Below, one piece after another: positions 34,530 to 42,331 of a stretch of DNA of 64,000 nt. A program made the position numbers and the translations under genes. Position 1 is the stretch's first letter, and every line of letters starts with the position of its first letter. The notes under the pieces were generated by a model. That model did not search any database, was not told the origin of the DNA, and was given only the letters and a program-made list of their open reading frames with translations. Origin of the DNA: Nostoc edaphicum CCNP1411 (lineage in GTDB: Bacteria > Cyanobacteriota > Cyanobacteriia > Cyanobacteriales > Nostocaceae); NCBI RefSeq assembly GCF_014023275.1, contig NZ_CP054698.1:6099001-6163000 (forward strand), in the 5' to 3' direction.

Positions 34530-34862
34530 TTATTTCTGATTTGGTCTTTTTGGTAATAGCTTAGGAGTTTTACTTAAGAACGCCTTAACTCGGTCTGGGT
34601 CTTTGATATAGCCTTTAAAAAAGACTGCTGGGCCATCCCACAATTCCCCTGGCCAGAATTTGAAATCATCGCAGACACCGAGGCGAGGCGTTTTGTTATC
34701 CCAACGATCAATGTCTCCTAACTTCTGTCTTTGGAAGAAATCTAACTCGATCTCTGCCTCTTGATTGACGATAGTATTTAAGTCTTCTTCTGTTATTTCT
34801 CTATCCTCTGTCCAGGAAACAATAAACAAATCGGTTTCTAATTTTTTTGTGGCGCTTTTCAT
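34530..34862 (-). CDS. Hypothetical protein (110 aa)
   Basis: Not recognised. An acidic N-terminal half ('DLFIVSWTEDREITEEDLNTIVNQEAEIELDFF') is followed by a Trp/Gly/Phe-rich segment ('FKFWPGELWDGPAVFFKGYIKD') and a basic end. A normal soluble protein profile. It lies at the 3' end of the large minus-strand block, separated from the ATPase gene by the GGAAC/GTTCC array and a hairpin, so it may have its own promoter. No functional clue is visible. Confidence 0.6.
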   Translation of the reverse strand: MKSATKKLETDLFIVSWTEDREITEEDLNTIVNQEAEIELDFFQRQKLGDIDRWDNKTPRLGVCDDFKFWPGELWDGPAVFFKGYIKDPDRVKAFLSKTPKLLPKRPNQK

Positions 34863-34911
34863 GCTAAAATTACCTTGGTGAGAACTACTAACTACTATTA
34901 ATTACTATTGT

Positions 34912-34951
34912 AATACACCGGCATTTTTAATACAAATGTCGGTGTATTTTT
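34912..34951. terminator. Hairpin upstream of the 110-aa gene
   Basis: AATACACCGGCATTT pairs with AAATGTCGGTGTATT with one mismatch and is followed on the plus strand by five Ts. It may isolate the small gene from transcription through the neighbouring array. Confidence 0.6.
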
Positions 34952-34978
34952 GCGTTATTGACTAAGGTTGAAGACTCA

Positions 34979-35125
34979 GGAACACTCTGGAACAGGGAAC
35001 TGGAACAGACTCAGGAACAGACTCAGGAACAAGGAACAGGAACGGCTAGGAACATTGTTCCTGCGTTGTTCCTGAGCGTTCCAGCCCAGTCTCTAGCGGT
35101 TGTTCCTGTTCCAGTTCCATGTTCC
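34979..35125. repeat. GGAAC / GTTCC array forming a large inverted repeat
   Basis: Nine GGAAC pentamers (34979-35052) are followed by seven GTTCC pentamers (35057-35125) in about 147 bp, with irregular 3-10-bp spacing. Read as one, it is a large imperfect palindrome around 35054 (ACATTGTTCC). It ends 4 bp before the stop codon of the ATPase gene. It contains a local direct duplication (GGAACAGACTCA twice). It looks like a multi-copy protein-binding site. Confidence 0.85.
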
Positions 35126-35128
35126 AGA

Positions 35129-36940
35129 TTAGTTGGCTAGGGTATACCCAGCCTCGCTATCTCCTTCAATTAATTCTTTACTGATTAGCTCATCAATTCC
35201 ACTTTTGACAGTGGCACTAGCGGGCGTTTCGTCCCATTTTCTAGATTTACGAATCGCATCAAACTTAATTGGAGGATTGCCAGCTTTTATAATCTCCAAG
35301 ACTATGCTAGCTGTACGTGAGGTTTGATGGGTAATAGTTCTTTCTGCTGACGAAAGCGTTAATAAATATTCAAGCATCATCTGGGTTTCTACTTGACTTG
35401 GTTGTTGTGTTGGTTGTGGTGGGTTATTAGTCATTGAATCTGGTGTAACTTCTGTTCTGTAAGTTTGATACTCTGCGTAAATCGAATCTGGCACTATGCC
35501 TAGAACCCAATTGTTATTGTTAGCTAAAATTATTGGCTCATTGCCAGAGTCTAGTGCATCAAGCGCGGCTTTAAGCTCTGCCCGTTTTGCTGCATTGCTA
35601 ATAAGATGCGCGTTACTTAAGGACATCTCTAAAAATTCGCGCTTGTTGTTTTTGGCGAGAAAAATAATATCCCCAACGCTCCGAGAATCACGCGAACCGC
35701 AGAATGGTAAGGTATCTATATTTGGGGAATGTGAAGAAACCCAGAGACATAAATTATATTCGCGTCCGACCAACCAAGCCTCATTTAGCGTTGCATGAAA
35801 ATGCCCAGCTAAAGGCACTAAACCCACTTCTTTTTTGTCGCTTAAAGCGTAAGTGCTAGGCTCGATCCAAACGCCTTTAACCGCATTGTCTAACAACAAA
35901 TTCATGGTGAGAAAGTCATCCAGGAATACTCGCGTTATCTTTCCTTCTCTCATTCCTGCATCAATGAATTTGATAACGGCTACGGCAGCAGCTATTGGAT
36001 CGTGCTTCACACAAATCGCTGTGGTAGCGAATCGCTTAAAGAACAAAAGATCAGACTGTTTGACCACTACGGCAAGAGATTGGAAGCGATCGCCATACTT
36101 TGATCTAAGTCTGCCCCAGGCCGTACCCAGGAATGTTGTTTTACCTGCTCCAGGGGACGCAATAATCACGCAACCGCCCAAAGCCCTATCGTTGGCTGGG
36201 GTTACGAGCGAATCTAAAACTTTTAGCGCAACTTGATGCCAGTTTGGTGTTCCTGTGGGTGTGGGTGGTGGTGTCTGTGGTGATTGGAGTACCGTTATAG
36301 CCTCGGACTGGGGCGGGGTTTGGTGTTGAATTACAGTAGGCGCAGCAGTAACAGCAAGATTGTTGCATTTCTCCAGCAACTCAACACGGGTCAAATGTAA
36401 TCGGTCTGCACAATAATCCACCGCAACAGCTAAGGCGTTCTTACCATCGTTTCTAATCAACTTTCCTTGATGGTTAATACTGCCCTTGCTGGCACTCACT
36501 AAACTTTCTAGAAATAGCTCATACCCAGCGATATGCCAGAGTTTTGACCAATCCTTAGCAGGAGAGGAGTTTAGAGCCAGGGCATAGCGTTTTAGTTTGG
36601 GGATTTCTTGGGATAATTTCTGATTGTGAAGGCAAGATCCAGCGATTACCGCCAGTGCAGAACTAACAGATGTAAAGCCTATTGCTGCGGCTAAAAGCGG
36701 ATTTAAAACGCTCATGCCAGCAAGACTTAGGCAACCACTGAAGCCAGAGAATATCGAAATCGCATACAAATGCGTAGTTTGATTCTCGGAATTGCATTCT
36801 AGTGCCTCAAGCTCATGTTGAAAACGCTGAATTAAGGCTGTTTTACTGCCCAAGCTCTCAAAGTCTTGGTCTTGGATGTGAGCATTAAATAATATTTTTA
36901 GCGAATCGTTGGGTAAAGACTTAGATACATTTGATAACAT
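35129..36940 (-). CDS. Membrane-anchored P-loop ATPase with C-terminal winged helix
   Basis: A 603-aa protein. Two adjacent hydrophobic segments (about residues 58-103) form a membrane hairpin. A helical stretch and Pro-rich linker (200-233) lead to an ATPase domain with Walker A 'ASPGAGKTTF' at 261-270 and Walker B 'RVFLDDF' at 337-343. The last 80 residues resemble a winged helix ('IVLEIIKAGNPPIKFDAIRKS'). This recalls DNA-translocating or assembly ATPases (TraD/FtsK- or Zot-like) but is not a clear member of either. It is the last gene of the ParM-led block and has a 65-bp gap to the four-helix membrane protein. The role in DNA transfer or element assembly is inference. Confidence 0.7.
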   Translation of the reverse strand: MLSNVSKSLPNDSLKILFNAHIQDQDFESLGSKTALIQRFQHELEALECNSENQTTHLYAISIFSGFSGCLSLAGMSVLNPLLAAAIGFTSVSSALAVIAGSCLHNQKLSQEIPKLKRYALALNSSPAKDWSKLWHIAGYELFLESLVSASKGSINHQGKLIRNDGKNALAVAVDYCADRLHLTRVELLEKCNNLAVTAAPTVIQHQTPPQSEAITVLQSPQTPPPTPTGTPNWHQVALKVLDSLVTPANDRALGGCVIIASPGAGKTTFLGTAWGRLRSKYGDRFQSLAVVVKQSDLLFFKRFATTAICVKHDPIAAAVAVIKFIDAGMREGKITRVFLDDFLTMNLLLDNAVKGVWIEPSTYALSDKKEVGLVPLAGHFHATLNEAWLVGREYNLCLWVSSHSPNIDTLPFCGSRDSRSVGDIIFLAKNNKREFLEMSLSNAHLISNAAKRAELKAALDALDSGNEPIILANNNNWVLGIVPDSIYAEYQTYRTEVTPDSMTNNPPQPTQQPSQVETQMMLEYLLTLSSAERTITHQTSRTASIVLEIIKAGNPPIKFDAIRKSRKWDETPASATVKSGIDELISKELIEGDSEAGYTLAN

Positions 36941-37005
36941 GGGTAATAACTCCTATAGTTAAAGCCCACACAAAGCGTCAATCTTTGCGTGGGCTAATTT
37001 TGTTT

Positions 37006-37725
37006 TTAGTTGAAGCTAACGTGGTCTTTCTCTGGCTCTGCGTCATCCATTGTTGATGAGACTTCACCAAGCACAGAGATCATGGACGAAACGAGTTTTA
37101 AGGTAAGCTCTGGCAGAATCAAGCTAATCGCCGCAGTGGCTATAGCAAAGAACTCCAGCCCAGTGCCTAAAACGGCATAACTCAACACCAAGGCAGTCTC
37201 TACGGCGAAAGAAACTAAGCGGGTTTTCTTTAGACTGGAGTGTTTAATACTGTTCCAGTTTTCATCTATGGATTGGGGTGTAGAATCATGCTCTAGCCCA
37301 TCTACTTCTATGCCCATTTTGGCGTAGGCTATTGCCCACGAGCGTTTAATTTTGTACAGTTCAGGCGTTAACTGGAAAACGTTTATTCCCAATCCCAAGA
37401 GTAAACCGCAAGTGCCAGAGCCAACGCCCCACAATCCTTTCAGCCCAAGGAAACTACCTAACCAAACGCCGATTTGCGCCCATTGAGTAGCAGCGATCGC
37501 AGATACTAACAGAAACAGGCATAGACTGGCGATAATTCCTGCATTGGGATGCGTAAGCTGATCCGTGATTATCTTAAAGAAATAAATCACTAGCCGCAGA
37601 GATTCTTGAATCAGATGTGAAATGTGGCGCAAGACCTCTCTAAAGATAAAGAAAACTTTCTTGATAAACTTTGTAATCGCTTGCCCTTGTTGAGGTTTAG
37701 CGCTTCTTTCGGTTCTAGCTCTCAT
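37006..37725 (-). CDS. Multi-pass membrane protein (239 aa)
   Basis: Not a recognised family. A basic N-terminal tail (1-35) is followed by a hydrophobic amphipathic stretch, two strong membrane segments at about 64-85 and 90-120 ('GIIASLCLFLLVSAIAATQW', 'GSGTCGLLLGLGINVF'), a soluble loop with 'MGIEVDGLEHDSTPQS', and two more segments at about 175-215. The acidic end is cytoplasmic or periplasmic. The start shares one base with the stop of the upstream 132-aa gene, so translation is coupled. With the ATPase and the 132-aa protein it may form a membrane complex. Confidence 0.7.
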   Translation of the reverse strand: MRARTERSAKPQQGQAITKFIKKVFFIFREVLRHISHLIQESLRLVIYFFKIITDQLTHPNAGIIASLCLFLLVSAIAATQWAQIGVWLGSFLGLKGLWGVGSGTCGLLLGLGINVFQLTPELYKIKRSWAIAYAKMGIEVDGLEHDSTPQSIDENWNSIKHSSLKKTRLVSFAVETALVLSYAVLGTGLEFFAIATAAISLILPELTLKLVSSMISVLGEVSSTMDDAEPEKDHVSFN

Positions 37726-38123
37726 TAGTTATTCTCCTTTTTACGTTGCTGCCTGATCAATGAAATTTGACTGCGAACTTCCTTTCTGCTGTAGACCTGA
37801 TCAACTACCAATTGACCATTGCTGTATGCGAGAAAGATGAATTGGTTTGTTTTTGGTGCGTAGATGCAAGACGTAGGCGAACGACCATCTTCTGACCCAT
37901 TCAGGACAATTTGATCGCCAAGTTTGAATGGTTGGGGCTGCTTGGATTTCCAGCAAGTATCAGCCAAAACGTGTTTGCTAAGAACGCTCAAAGATTTAGC
38001 TCTTTCTGTGATTGCCGTGTCAGACTTTAGTCGGGCGTTGACCGTTGCGGTAGTCACGAAACCGAGGCACAAAATGTTTACGCCCAGGCCTACCCACAGC
38101 ACGGGAGAAATTGGTATTTTCAT
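37725..38123 (-). CDS. Single-pass membrane-anchored hypothetical protein (132 aa)
   Basis: Residues 5-27 form an N-terminal membrane anchor ('PVLWVGLGVNILCLGFVTTAT'). The remaining domain contains two cysteines ('LADTCWKSKQ', 'PTSCIYAPK') and a beta-rich segment 'QFIFLAYSNGQLVVDQVYSRKEV', so it may be extracytoplasmic with a disulfide. Its ATG overlaps the preceding gene stop by 4 bp (ATGA). No family recognised. Confidence 0.65.
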   Translation of the reverse strand: MKIPISPVLWVGLGVNILCLGFVTTATVNARLKSDTAITERAKSLSVLSKHVLADTCWKSKQPQPFKLGDQIVLNGSEDGRSPTSCIYAPKTNQFIFLAYSNGQLVVDQVYSRKEVRSQISLIRQQRKKENN

Positions 38124-38410
38124 CGCTGAAAACTTTGATGTTTGAGTTGGTTTACAATCGCATCGATTAGGCTAAGGTGGTCGTCAATGGGTAGCCGCTC
38201 ATGGATGCCAATTTGTAGTTTACGAATGGTTTCGGCATTCCCTTGCAATGGTTCTGCGTGAATTAGATTGATGACCAAAGCGTTGAGAATGTGCAGTTTT
38301 TCTACTTTTGATAATTTTTCTAACTGACTGCCGTATTTGTTTTGAAGATGGTCTAAGAAGCTCCCATCACCTGGCGTTACAGCGCAAAAGTAGCCTATGG
38401 GTTTAGACAT
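38120..38410 (-). CDS. Hypothetical protein (96 aa)
   Basis: Not recognised. A soluble helical protein: 'FLDHLQNKYGSQLEKLSKVEKLHILNALVINLIHAEP' in the first half and a Leu/Ile-rich helix 'HLSLIDAIVNQLKHQ' at the end. It overlaps the next gene by 4 bp, so it is a true operon member. Confidence 0.65.
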   Translation of the reverse strand: MSKPIGYFCAVTPGDGSFLDHLQNKYGSQLEKLSKVEKLHILNALVINLIHAEPLQGNAETIRKLQIGIHERLPIDDHLSLIDAIVNQLKHQSFQR

Positions 38411-38501
38411 GGTTTAGAATCCTTGTATCCTGTTTAGTTTCAATGTTTTAGTTGATGCGATCGCCAAGATTAAGACCTTGGCGATTTGTTTTAGATTGCT
38501 T

Positions 38502-38777
38502 TTAGGCTGTCTGTTGATCTGCCCATTCTTCTAGTGATATGCCTGGGGTTAAGAGTTCTTCGGTTACCCAGTTGCGGTACGAATCAACCGAATCAAAGAA
38601 GTAGGAAACGCCGAGGGGGTCTGATATGTAGTAATCTCTTTCACCCTGGGAATACTCTAGATATTCCTGCTCATTCTCGAAGATTTCTGAGGGGAAATGG
38701 GGACAAACATAAACAAATCGATCTAGTGGATTAAGCAGTGCTACACCTGAAGTCATTCTTCTCTCTCCTCCCATCAA
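38502..38777 (-). CDS. Hypothetical acidic protein (91 aa)
   Basis: Not recognised. An aromatic and acidic protein ('FENEQEYLEYSQGERDYYISDPLGVSYFFDSVDSYRNWV'). The frame starts with TTG/GTG-like codons; ATG 38757 ('MTSGVALLNPLDRF', residue 8) is the more likely start because a GGAGAGAG run precedes it (38762-38769 on the complement). It lies in the same operon. Confidence 0.6.
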   Translation of the reverse strand: MMGGERRMTSGVALLNPLDRFVYVCPHFPSEIFENEQEYLEYSQGERDYYISDPLGVSYFFDSVDSYRNWVTEELLTPGISLEEWADQQTA

Positions 38778-38786
38778 AACTTAGTT

Positions 38787-38990
38787 TTAGTTCTCGAAAT
38801 TAAGCGACAAATGAACATGAATGAAGCGCGTATCATTAAGGGCTTTATCTAGCTCGTTACAAGCCTGAATTGCGTCTCCGATCATCGAATCTGGATGATA
38901 ATCCAAGGCAATAAATTCGGGATGCTGCCGAATTTCTTCTAGTGCCGAACGTGCTTGATCAATTAGAAGATTTAGCGATTTTGTAGCCAT
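38787..38990 (-). CDS. Hypothetical protein (67 aa)
   Basis: Not recognised. A small helical protein, 'MATKSLNLLIDQARSALEEI' then 'ALDYHPDSMIGDAIQACNELDKAL'. It is 9 bp from the next upstream gene and 9 bp from the next downstream gene, which supports expression as an operon member. Confidence 0.6.
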   Translation of the reverse strand: MATKSLNLLIDQARSALEEIRQHPEFIALDYHPDSMIGDAIQACNELDKALNDTRFIHVHLSLNFEN

Positions 38991-38999
38991 AGCTTTGGT

Positions 39000-39272
39000 T
39001 TAGAGAAGTGATAACTGTACGTATTCTTTAGAAACCACAGACGCGCTGGTATGCAAACCTTCCACGTGGTAGCAACGCCGCGTTAAAGCTCTATGGTTTA
39101 GCTGTAATTGGGCTTTCTTCCTCTGCCCTGGTAATGGTTCAAAAATGTACTGTGGTGCGCGGATCGAATCTGTCTCAAATCTAAAAAGGTAGAGCGTCCC
39201 CTGGTGCTGGTAGACTTTTGAGCGTGATAGAAGCGTAGCGTCATGGACTAGGCTAAGATTATTCATGTTCAT
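39000..39272 (-). CDS. Hypothetical basic protein (90 aa)
   Basis: Not recognised. A beta-rich, basic protein with 'SRSKVYQHQGTLYLFRFE' and 'KKAQLQLNHRALTRRCYHVEGLH'. Either ATG (39272 or Met3 at 39266) can be the start. Operon member by spacing (53 bp behind the two-helix membrane gene). Confidence 0.6.
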   Translation of the reverse strand: MNMNNLSLVHDATLLSRSKVYQHQGTLYLFRFETDSIRAPQYIFEPLPGQRKKAQLQLNHRALTRRCYHVEGLHTSASVVSKEYVQLSLL

Positions 39273-39325
39273 TTTTCTTTTGATGACTCTCAGCTAGAGG
39301 TGCAAACTCTTGCTGAGAGTGTTTT

Positions 39326-39535
39326 CTAGTGTTGCGGCTTCTTCCTTGTTGCCAGTGTCTTGTTTGTGGATGATTGGATCACCGCTCCAGTAGTGGCGAG
39401 GGCCGCCCCTAATCCAAAGAAATAGCGTGAGCCAAACTTTTGAGCGCCAAAATAGCCGATGCTACCGCCAACGATGATGACCGCTGCTAAGACTGTAAAC
39501 GGGAAGGATTGGGGCTTTGGTGTGGATTTGGTCAT
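39326..39535 (-). CDS. Small membrane protein (69 aa)
   Basis: Two membrane segments, about residues 10-30 ('SFPFTVLAAVIIVGGSIGYFG') and 37-57 ('YFFGLGAALATTGAVIQ'), with a basic end. The start overlaps the ParR-like stop by 4 bp. Small two-helix membrane proteins can be pore-forming or holin-like; nothing further supports this. Confidence 0.65.
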   Translation of the reverse strand: MTKSTPKPQSFPFTVLAAVIIVGGSIGYFGAQKFGSRYFFGLGAALATTGAVIQSSTNKTLATRKKPQH

Positions 39536-39771
39536 GATTTTTTAGTTGCCATCGCTGCTAATTTATTGATGTTTGGCGCTTGTGCTTGAGGCGTAGGAGT
39601 GATTTGTACAGGCGTTGGCTGAGGAGTAGTTAGATACTCGAAAATCATTCTTTCTACGTATCCGGCTAATGCTTGAGGCGGGAGGTCATTAGGCAGGTTA
39701 TAAACCTGCTTTAGTCGTTCCACGGCTGGGTAACTGAGGGTCAAGCGTTGAGACTTATACATCAGATTCAC
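39532..39771 (-). CDS. ParR-like small DNA-binding protein (79 aa), candidate ParM partner
   Basis: The first 50 residues have an RHH-like layout (strand 'SQRLTLSYPAVERLKQVYNL', then helix 'ALAGYVERMIFEYLTTP'), followed by a Pro/Gln/Thr-rich linker and a short basic helix 'NINKLAAMATKKS'. ParR adaptors combine an N-terminal RHH domain with a C-terminal tail that contacts the ParM filament, which fits. The gene overlaps the ParM-like gene by 17 bp. The assignment depends largely on this neighbourhood. Confidence 0.55.
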   Translation of the reverse strand: MNLMYKSQRLTLSYPAVERLKQVYNLPNDLPPQALAGYVERMIFEYLTTPQPTPVQITPTPQAQAPNINKLAAMATKKS

Positions 39772-40900
39772 CCACTGTTACTTGGGTTAACAATTTCAGC
39801 CCGTTGGCGTTTATGAATTGAGGATCAGGCAGTAGCAAAACATTAAATTCTGCTAGCGCCTCTGCCATTCCCGGTAACTGTGCAGCACCACCCCAGGCGG
39901 TTAAATGTTTCGCTCTATCTAAGTAGCCAGCGCCAGATGCAAAGTTAGCGATTTGCTCAATTTTTAAGTTGAACCACTGAGAAAAACTTTGGTGATATTC
40001 TTCCTCGAAAGGCTTACCAGCTAAGGAGGAAACACCATAAACGAATTTGCCACGTTCTTTGAAGTCCTCAACGCCTTTGCGGATAAGGCTTATATCGTGT
40101 TGGGTATCGCGCATCAGACGATTAGCAGCCGTATTCCGCCTGTCCATCGTGTCTGCGATCGCCTGATATAGTTGACCGCTACCACCTTCGATTAAACTCC
40201 TTTCGATAATTGAGCCAGTGCCATCGAACACCGTAGCGATAACTGTAGAAGTTCCAAAGTCTAGCCCGATAGCGATTTCACTTTCGGCTAAATCAATAGA
40301 GGCTTTCTCATCGCCTGAGAATAGACAATAGGCAATACTGCCGTATCCTTCGGGGTAGACTTCGTTAAGCGTAATTTTGTAAGTCTTTTGGACTTTCGAG
40401 CGGCTAGCGTCGTTTCTCAGATGCTCGATTGTGTGAGTACCAGAGATATTACGGCGGATATCCTCTGCCCATTTGTCGGGGTTGTGTGAGGAAGTGGAGA
40501 TGATTATCTCTGTATTGTCTGGTGTGTCGAGTACTGCCAAGTCTGCAAGGATGCTCTCTAGCGCGTATACAGCCTTCGCTTTTGTGTCTTCGTGCAGTTT
40601 CAAGTAGTTCTTAGGATCTTTGTTGATTGCAGCCGTTCCCCAGTAGTACTGACTATCGGCTAAATCTTTTCGAGAACCTTCTACATATCGCACCCAGCAA
40701 CCATCTTTTGAGATTGTCTCGTGGTGTTTTACTGTCCGGTCTGCGACTTTAAGATACGCGGCGGGAAGGATTATTGATTTATCGCCGTAGATTCCCTTGC
40801 CGAATCCTGCGCCGGCATCCTTGCCAGAGATTAGAGTTGTCAAAGCCAGAAATTGGCTCTCTGGTTGCCGATTATTGGTTCCGAATAACGTTGCAGTCAT
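39755..40900 (-). CDS. ParM/StbA-like actin-type partition ATPase
   Basis: A 381-aa protein of the actin/Hsp70 fold. Phosphate loop 1 is 'LISGKDAGAGFGKGIYGDKS' (about 23-42), and phosphate loop 2 'IGLDFGTSTVIATVFDGTG' at about 211-229; the adenosine-contact motif 'AWGGAAQLPGM' lies near 340. ParM polymers push plasmid copies apart during segregation. Here it heads a ten-gene minus-strand operon with a ParR-like gene overlapping its end. Partition of the excised element as a plasmid is the likely role. The two DFGTS-like loops are in the order expected of archaeal/phage actin-like proteins. Diverged from enteric ParM, so the symbol is withheld. Confidence 0.85.
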   Translation of the reverse strand: MTATLFGTNNRQPESQFLALTTLISGKDAGAGFGKGIYGDKSIILPAAYLKVADRTVKHHETISKDGCWVRYVEGSRKDLADSQYYWGTAAINKDPKNYLKLHEDTKAKAVYALESILADLAVLDTPDNTEIIISTSSHNPDKWAEDIRRNISGTHTIEHLRNDASRSKVQKTYKITLNEVYPEGYGSIAYCLFSGDEKASIDLAESEIAIGLDFGTSTVIATVFDGTGSIIERSLIEGGSGQLYQAIADTMDRRNTAANRLMRDTQHDISLIRKGVEDFKERGKFVYGVSSLAGKPFEEEYHQSFSQWFNLKIEQIANFASGAGYLDRAKHLTAWGGAAQLPGMAEALAEFNVLLLPDPQFINANGLKLLTQVTVGESDV

Positions 40901-41323
40901 TTTTTATTGATTGTTGGGTGTTTTTTGATTGTTTTATGGCTGCAACGCCAGAAGCATTGTTCTTGCTACCATCTAGGGCTTTACCACTCAATGAAGAGAA
41001 TGTGCTATACCTAGAACTCACTGGAACCCTTCGGGCGGCTCAAACCACTGTATATAAAAGCTTCTGGCGCATGGGACGAAAACTCTAAAAATGTTTGGTC
41101 TTCGTTTTGGTTACTTGCCATTTTCTGGTTTTGCTAGAGCCAGAAAATGGTTTTGTGAAGCATTGGTTTACGGTTCCTTTGCTCCATGTTTTAACTGTAC
41201 ACGGTTAATGCACAGTATGTGTACACCATGTGGCACTGGCTTAACTGGCACAGTTTGTACACGGTTAATGCACTGTAGATGCCAAAATAGCTCAAAGGAT
41301 ATACATTTATAGGGATAAAAAAT
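40901..41323. promoter_or_regulatory. Control region between ParM operon and RHH gene
   Basis: No supported gene. An 18-bp direct repeat, TGTACACGGTTAATGCAC, occurs at 41196-41213 and 41256-41273 (60-bp spacing), with further TGTACAC-like copies near 41218. Together with the divergent genes it fits operators or a partition centromere. The region near 40900-40920 holds the T-rich promoter side of the ParM operon. Confidence 0.6.
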
Positions 41324-41512
41324 ATGTTGGCAATGCCAGAAGTAATGTCTAGACCGAAGGGTAACGAGAAGCGGCTTGTAGTCTACGTTTCACAGGAAAT
41401 TTTTGACGAACTTGATGCCTTGGCAACTAAGGAGGATAGATCAATCTCGAACTATACAAGAAACCTTATCTTGCAAGCATTAGAGAAGCTTAGAGGCGGT
41501 AAAAATGATTAA
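41324..41512 (+). CDS. Ribbon-helix-helix regulator (62 aa)
   Basis: A CopG/RHH-like protein: a strand 'EKRLVVYVSQEIFDELDALA' followed by 'EDRSISNYTRNLILQALEKL'. The ATG at 41324 or Met6 (41339) can be the start. Its promoter region contains the TGTACACGGTTAATGCAC repeats, which it probably binds. It faces away from the ParM operon, so it may control both directions. Confidence 0.75.
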   Translation: MLAMPEVMSRPKGNEKRLVVYVSQEIFDELDALATKEDRSISNYTRNLILQALEKLRGGKND

Positions 41513-41561
41513 ATCTCGCAAACCCGCACTGGCGTAAGCGTGAGTCACTTGCCTTGATATC

Positions 41562-41801
41562 TTGGCGTTGACGTGGCTAAAAAAAAGCGGAATTAAGTTA
41601 AAAATTTCTAGTAAAATTTATGGCTATAGTTCAGAAACGTATAAGAAGGATATGAAGGAACAACTAACGGCTGACCAAGAATTTAGCGAATTCATGCGAG
41701 GGCTTTTGCGCGAGTATACTAGAGCCAAGGAAGTGTCTACTGCCGAGGGAATAACACTTAAGGAAGCTTATATCAAGCTCGATCTCGAAAAACAACAATA
41801 G
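41562..41801 (+). CDS. Hypothetical protein (up to 79 aa), start uncertain
   Basis: The frame opens at a TTG (41562); a later ATG at 41652 gives a 49-aa product starting MKEQLTADQEFSEFM. The C-terminal part is a clear charged helix ('FMRGLLREYTRAKEVSTAEGITLKEAYIKLDLEKQQ'). It is the last gene before the right direct repeat, the usual place for a small excisionase-like or regulatory protein, but no family was recognised. Confidence 0.45.
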   Translation: MALTWLKKSGIKLKISSKIYGYSSETYKKDMKEQLTADQEFSEFMRGLLREYTRAKEVSTAEGITLKEAYIKLDLEKQQ

Positions 41802-41894
41802 AAGATGCGATATAAAACAACGGATTCAAGTGTAAGATAACGAACATTTCAGAAAAGACAGCTATCATTCTGCTATTTGCCAAGCGCTTTCGCG

Positions 41895-42098
<204 letters not shown>

Positions 42099-42119
42099 TT
42101 ATTGATAAATAACTGTTAC

Positions 42120-42140
42120 AGGGCTTTAAAGCCCTTTTTT
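42120..42140 (+). terminator. Terminator after tRNA-Cys
   Basis: AGGGCTTTAAAGCCCT followed by six Ts. Confidence 0.85.
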
Positions 42141-42182
42141 AATGGTAGTTGTAGGGCTTGTTTCCAGAGCCTTCCAATATTT

Positions 42183-42317
42183 TTGGGGTAATTTTGGGTA
42201 GTTTTGGTAAAGAACTGGGGTAAAAATGGGGTAAAAATGTAAGGTAGAGGTTTTTACCCCAATAAGTATTTCTGGGGTAAAACTGGGGTAAAGTGGAAGG
42301 GTAAAGGTCTTTACCCC
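42183..42317. repeat. TGGGGTAAA repeat array between tRNA-Cys and second integrase
   Basis: At least seven direct copies of T(G)GGGTAAA and two inverted copies (TTTTTACCCC near 42251, CTTTACCCC near 42309) lie in 135 bp directly upstream of the integrase start. Such arrays are typical integrase arm-type binding sites. They do not occur at the attL side next to the other integrase. Confidence 0.85.
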
Positions 42318-42331
42318 AGTTGATTACCCTT

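Noticed and set aside
35853..36236. 127-aa plus-strand ORF within the ATPase gene
   Set aside because: It is antisense to a well-supported P-loop ATPase and has no independent protein features.
40774..41312. Plus-strand ORFs of 104 and 73 aa upstream of the RHH gene
   Set aside because: The first is antisense to the ParM-like start; the second is encoded by the TGTACAC repeats and is Cys-rich, low in quality.
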